From: Anaeromyxobacter paludicola
GTDB lineage: Bacteria; Myxococcota; Myxococcia; Myxococcales; Anaeromyxobacteraceae
DNA length: 64,000 nucleotides
Assembly (NCBI RefSeq): GCF_023169965.1
Contig: NZ_AP025592.1
Span: 4,424,001 to 4,488,000, forward strand
Reading direction: 5' to 3'
In this document: positions 63,433 through 64,000 of the stretch, in pieces
How positions within the stretch are numbered: position 1 is the stretch's first letter
How the letters are laid out: each line of letters begins with the position of its first letter
The notes under the pieces: generated by a model
The model's database searches: none
Told to the model about the DNA's origin: nothing
The model's input: the letters and a program-made list of their open reading frames with translations, nothing else
Program-made: the position numbers and the translations under genes

Positions 63433-64000
63433 CTACACCGCGCTCACGTACCGCTGCCCCTTCTGACCCACCTCGACCTTGAGCAGCCCCTCCTTCTCCA
63501 TCGCCTCGAGGAGGCGGGTGAAGCTCGAGAAGCCGTGCTCGCGCTCGTCGAAGTCGGGCTCCTTGCGGACGATCGCCTCCTTGATGGCCGAGGGGTTCAC
63601 GGGCCCGGTGGCGCGGCCGAGGATCGACGACACGGCCTCGCGGGCGATCTCGGGGATCTCCTGCGGCTTCGCCTTGGGCTGCTCCTTCTTCTCGCCCTGG
63701 CGCCGCTGCCGCTCGGGCGGGCGGAGGTAGACGAACTCGTCGCAGGCCTTCACGAAGAGGGGGCTCGTGGCCTCCTTCACGGCGAGCCCGATGACGTACC
63801 GGCCGTTCTCGCGGAGCTTGTACGCGAGCGGGCAGAAGTCGGAGTCGCCGGAGGCGATGGCGAAGATGTCGATGTGCTCGCGCAGGTAGGCGAGCTCGAG
63901 GGCGTCGATGACGAGCCGCATGTCGGCGCCGTTCTTGCCGGCGCGCGTGGACGGGGGCACCTCGATGAGCTCCACGCCGCGGTCGTGCAGGTTCTGCTTC
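63433..64000 (-). CDS. NYN-domain (LabA/DUF88-like) protein with C-terminal HTH, 5' end outside window
   Basis: The frame runs off the right edge; the visible part is about 189 residues. It contains the PIN-like NYN core (KNGADMRLVIDALELAYL, DIFAIASGDSDFCPLAYKLR, GLAVKEATSPLFVKACDEF) with the Asp residues expected for an RNase, a Lys/Pro-rich linker, and a C-terminal OST-HTH/LOTUS-like domain (GFSSFTRLLEAMEKEGLLKVE). Likely an RNA-processing or RNA-binding nuclease. Confidence 0.87.
   Translation of the reverse strand, partial: KQNLHDRGVELIEVPPSTRAGKNGADMRLVIDALELAYLREHIDIFAIASGDSDFCPLAYKLRENGRYVIGLAVKEATSPLFVKACDEFVYLRPPERQRRQGEKKEQPKAKPQEIPEIAREAVSSILGRATGPVNPSAIKEAIVRKEPDFDEREHGFSSFTRLLEAMEKEGLLKVEVGQKGQRYVSAV

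Overview
The window is very GC-rich (about 70% or more by eye), with dense genes, many 4-bp start/stop overlaps, GTG starts, multiheme c-type cytochromes, a MYXO-CTERM-like sorting tail, and two sigma-54 activators that each sit beside a matching -24/-12 promoter. This points to a myxobacterial (Myxococcota) chromosome, most like Anaeromyxobacter. The genus is inferred from gene content and base composition, not from a search.

Layout. 1-7.2 kb: polysaccharide block with tandem DUF3131 proteins, a GH16 lipoprotein and a convergent GH3/PA14 glucosidase. 7.4-14 kb: alcohol dehydrogenase, a BNR-repeat/MoaD-like pair, a possible nuclease-fold protein, an esterase-methyltransferase fusion and an FAD oxidase. 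14.1-20 kb: GAF-PAS-AAA activator followed by a sigma-54 promoter and a large multiheme cytochrome. 20-27.3 kb: single metabolic genes (alcohol dehydrogenase, DUF488, phosphatase, EamA transporter, HDAC-like deacetylase, DHFR-like, VOC, XdhC). 27.4-38.9 kb: two TetR circuits with visible operators, a frameshifted rsgA, and a two-component system divergent from a pentaheme cytochrome. 39-44.3 kb: Fe-S protein/ABC importer/outer-membrane protein operon behind a perfect 20-bp palindrome. 44.3-48.7 kb: DmpR/XylR-like activator divergent from a sigma-54 operon (YceI, hemerythrin, SnoaL-like, extradiol dioxygenase). 48.8-52.7 kb: lower-GC segment with a MocR regulator, a second pentaheme cytochrome and an AhpD-like protein. 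52.7-57.2 kb: TMEM175-like channel, DUF1223, ECF sigma/anti-sigma pair, and an msrB-msrA-osmC operon. 57.2-62.5 kb: low-GC island carrying a three-gene SMC-like ATPase system and orphan small genes, lying against the 3' end of tmRNA (ssrA). 62.9-64 kb: a small secreted charged protein and a truncated NYN-domain protein.

Most notable. (1) The osmC gene at 55482-55949 has an in-frame TGA exactly where OsmC proteins carry their redox-active cysteine. An 18-nt spacer separates it from a perfect 7-bp hairpin with a G-containing loop, so it is a candidate selenocysteine OsmC, cotranscribed with exported methionine sulfoxide reductases. (2) The three overlapping genes at 57492-60953 look like a three-component ABC (ABC-3C-type) conflict system. 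(3) Several regulator-operator or regulator-promoter pairs can be read directly from the DNA: two sigma-54 circuits, two TetR circuits and one OmpR-type circuit.
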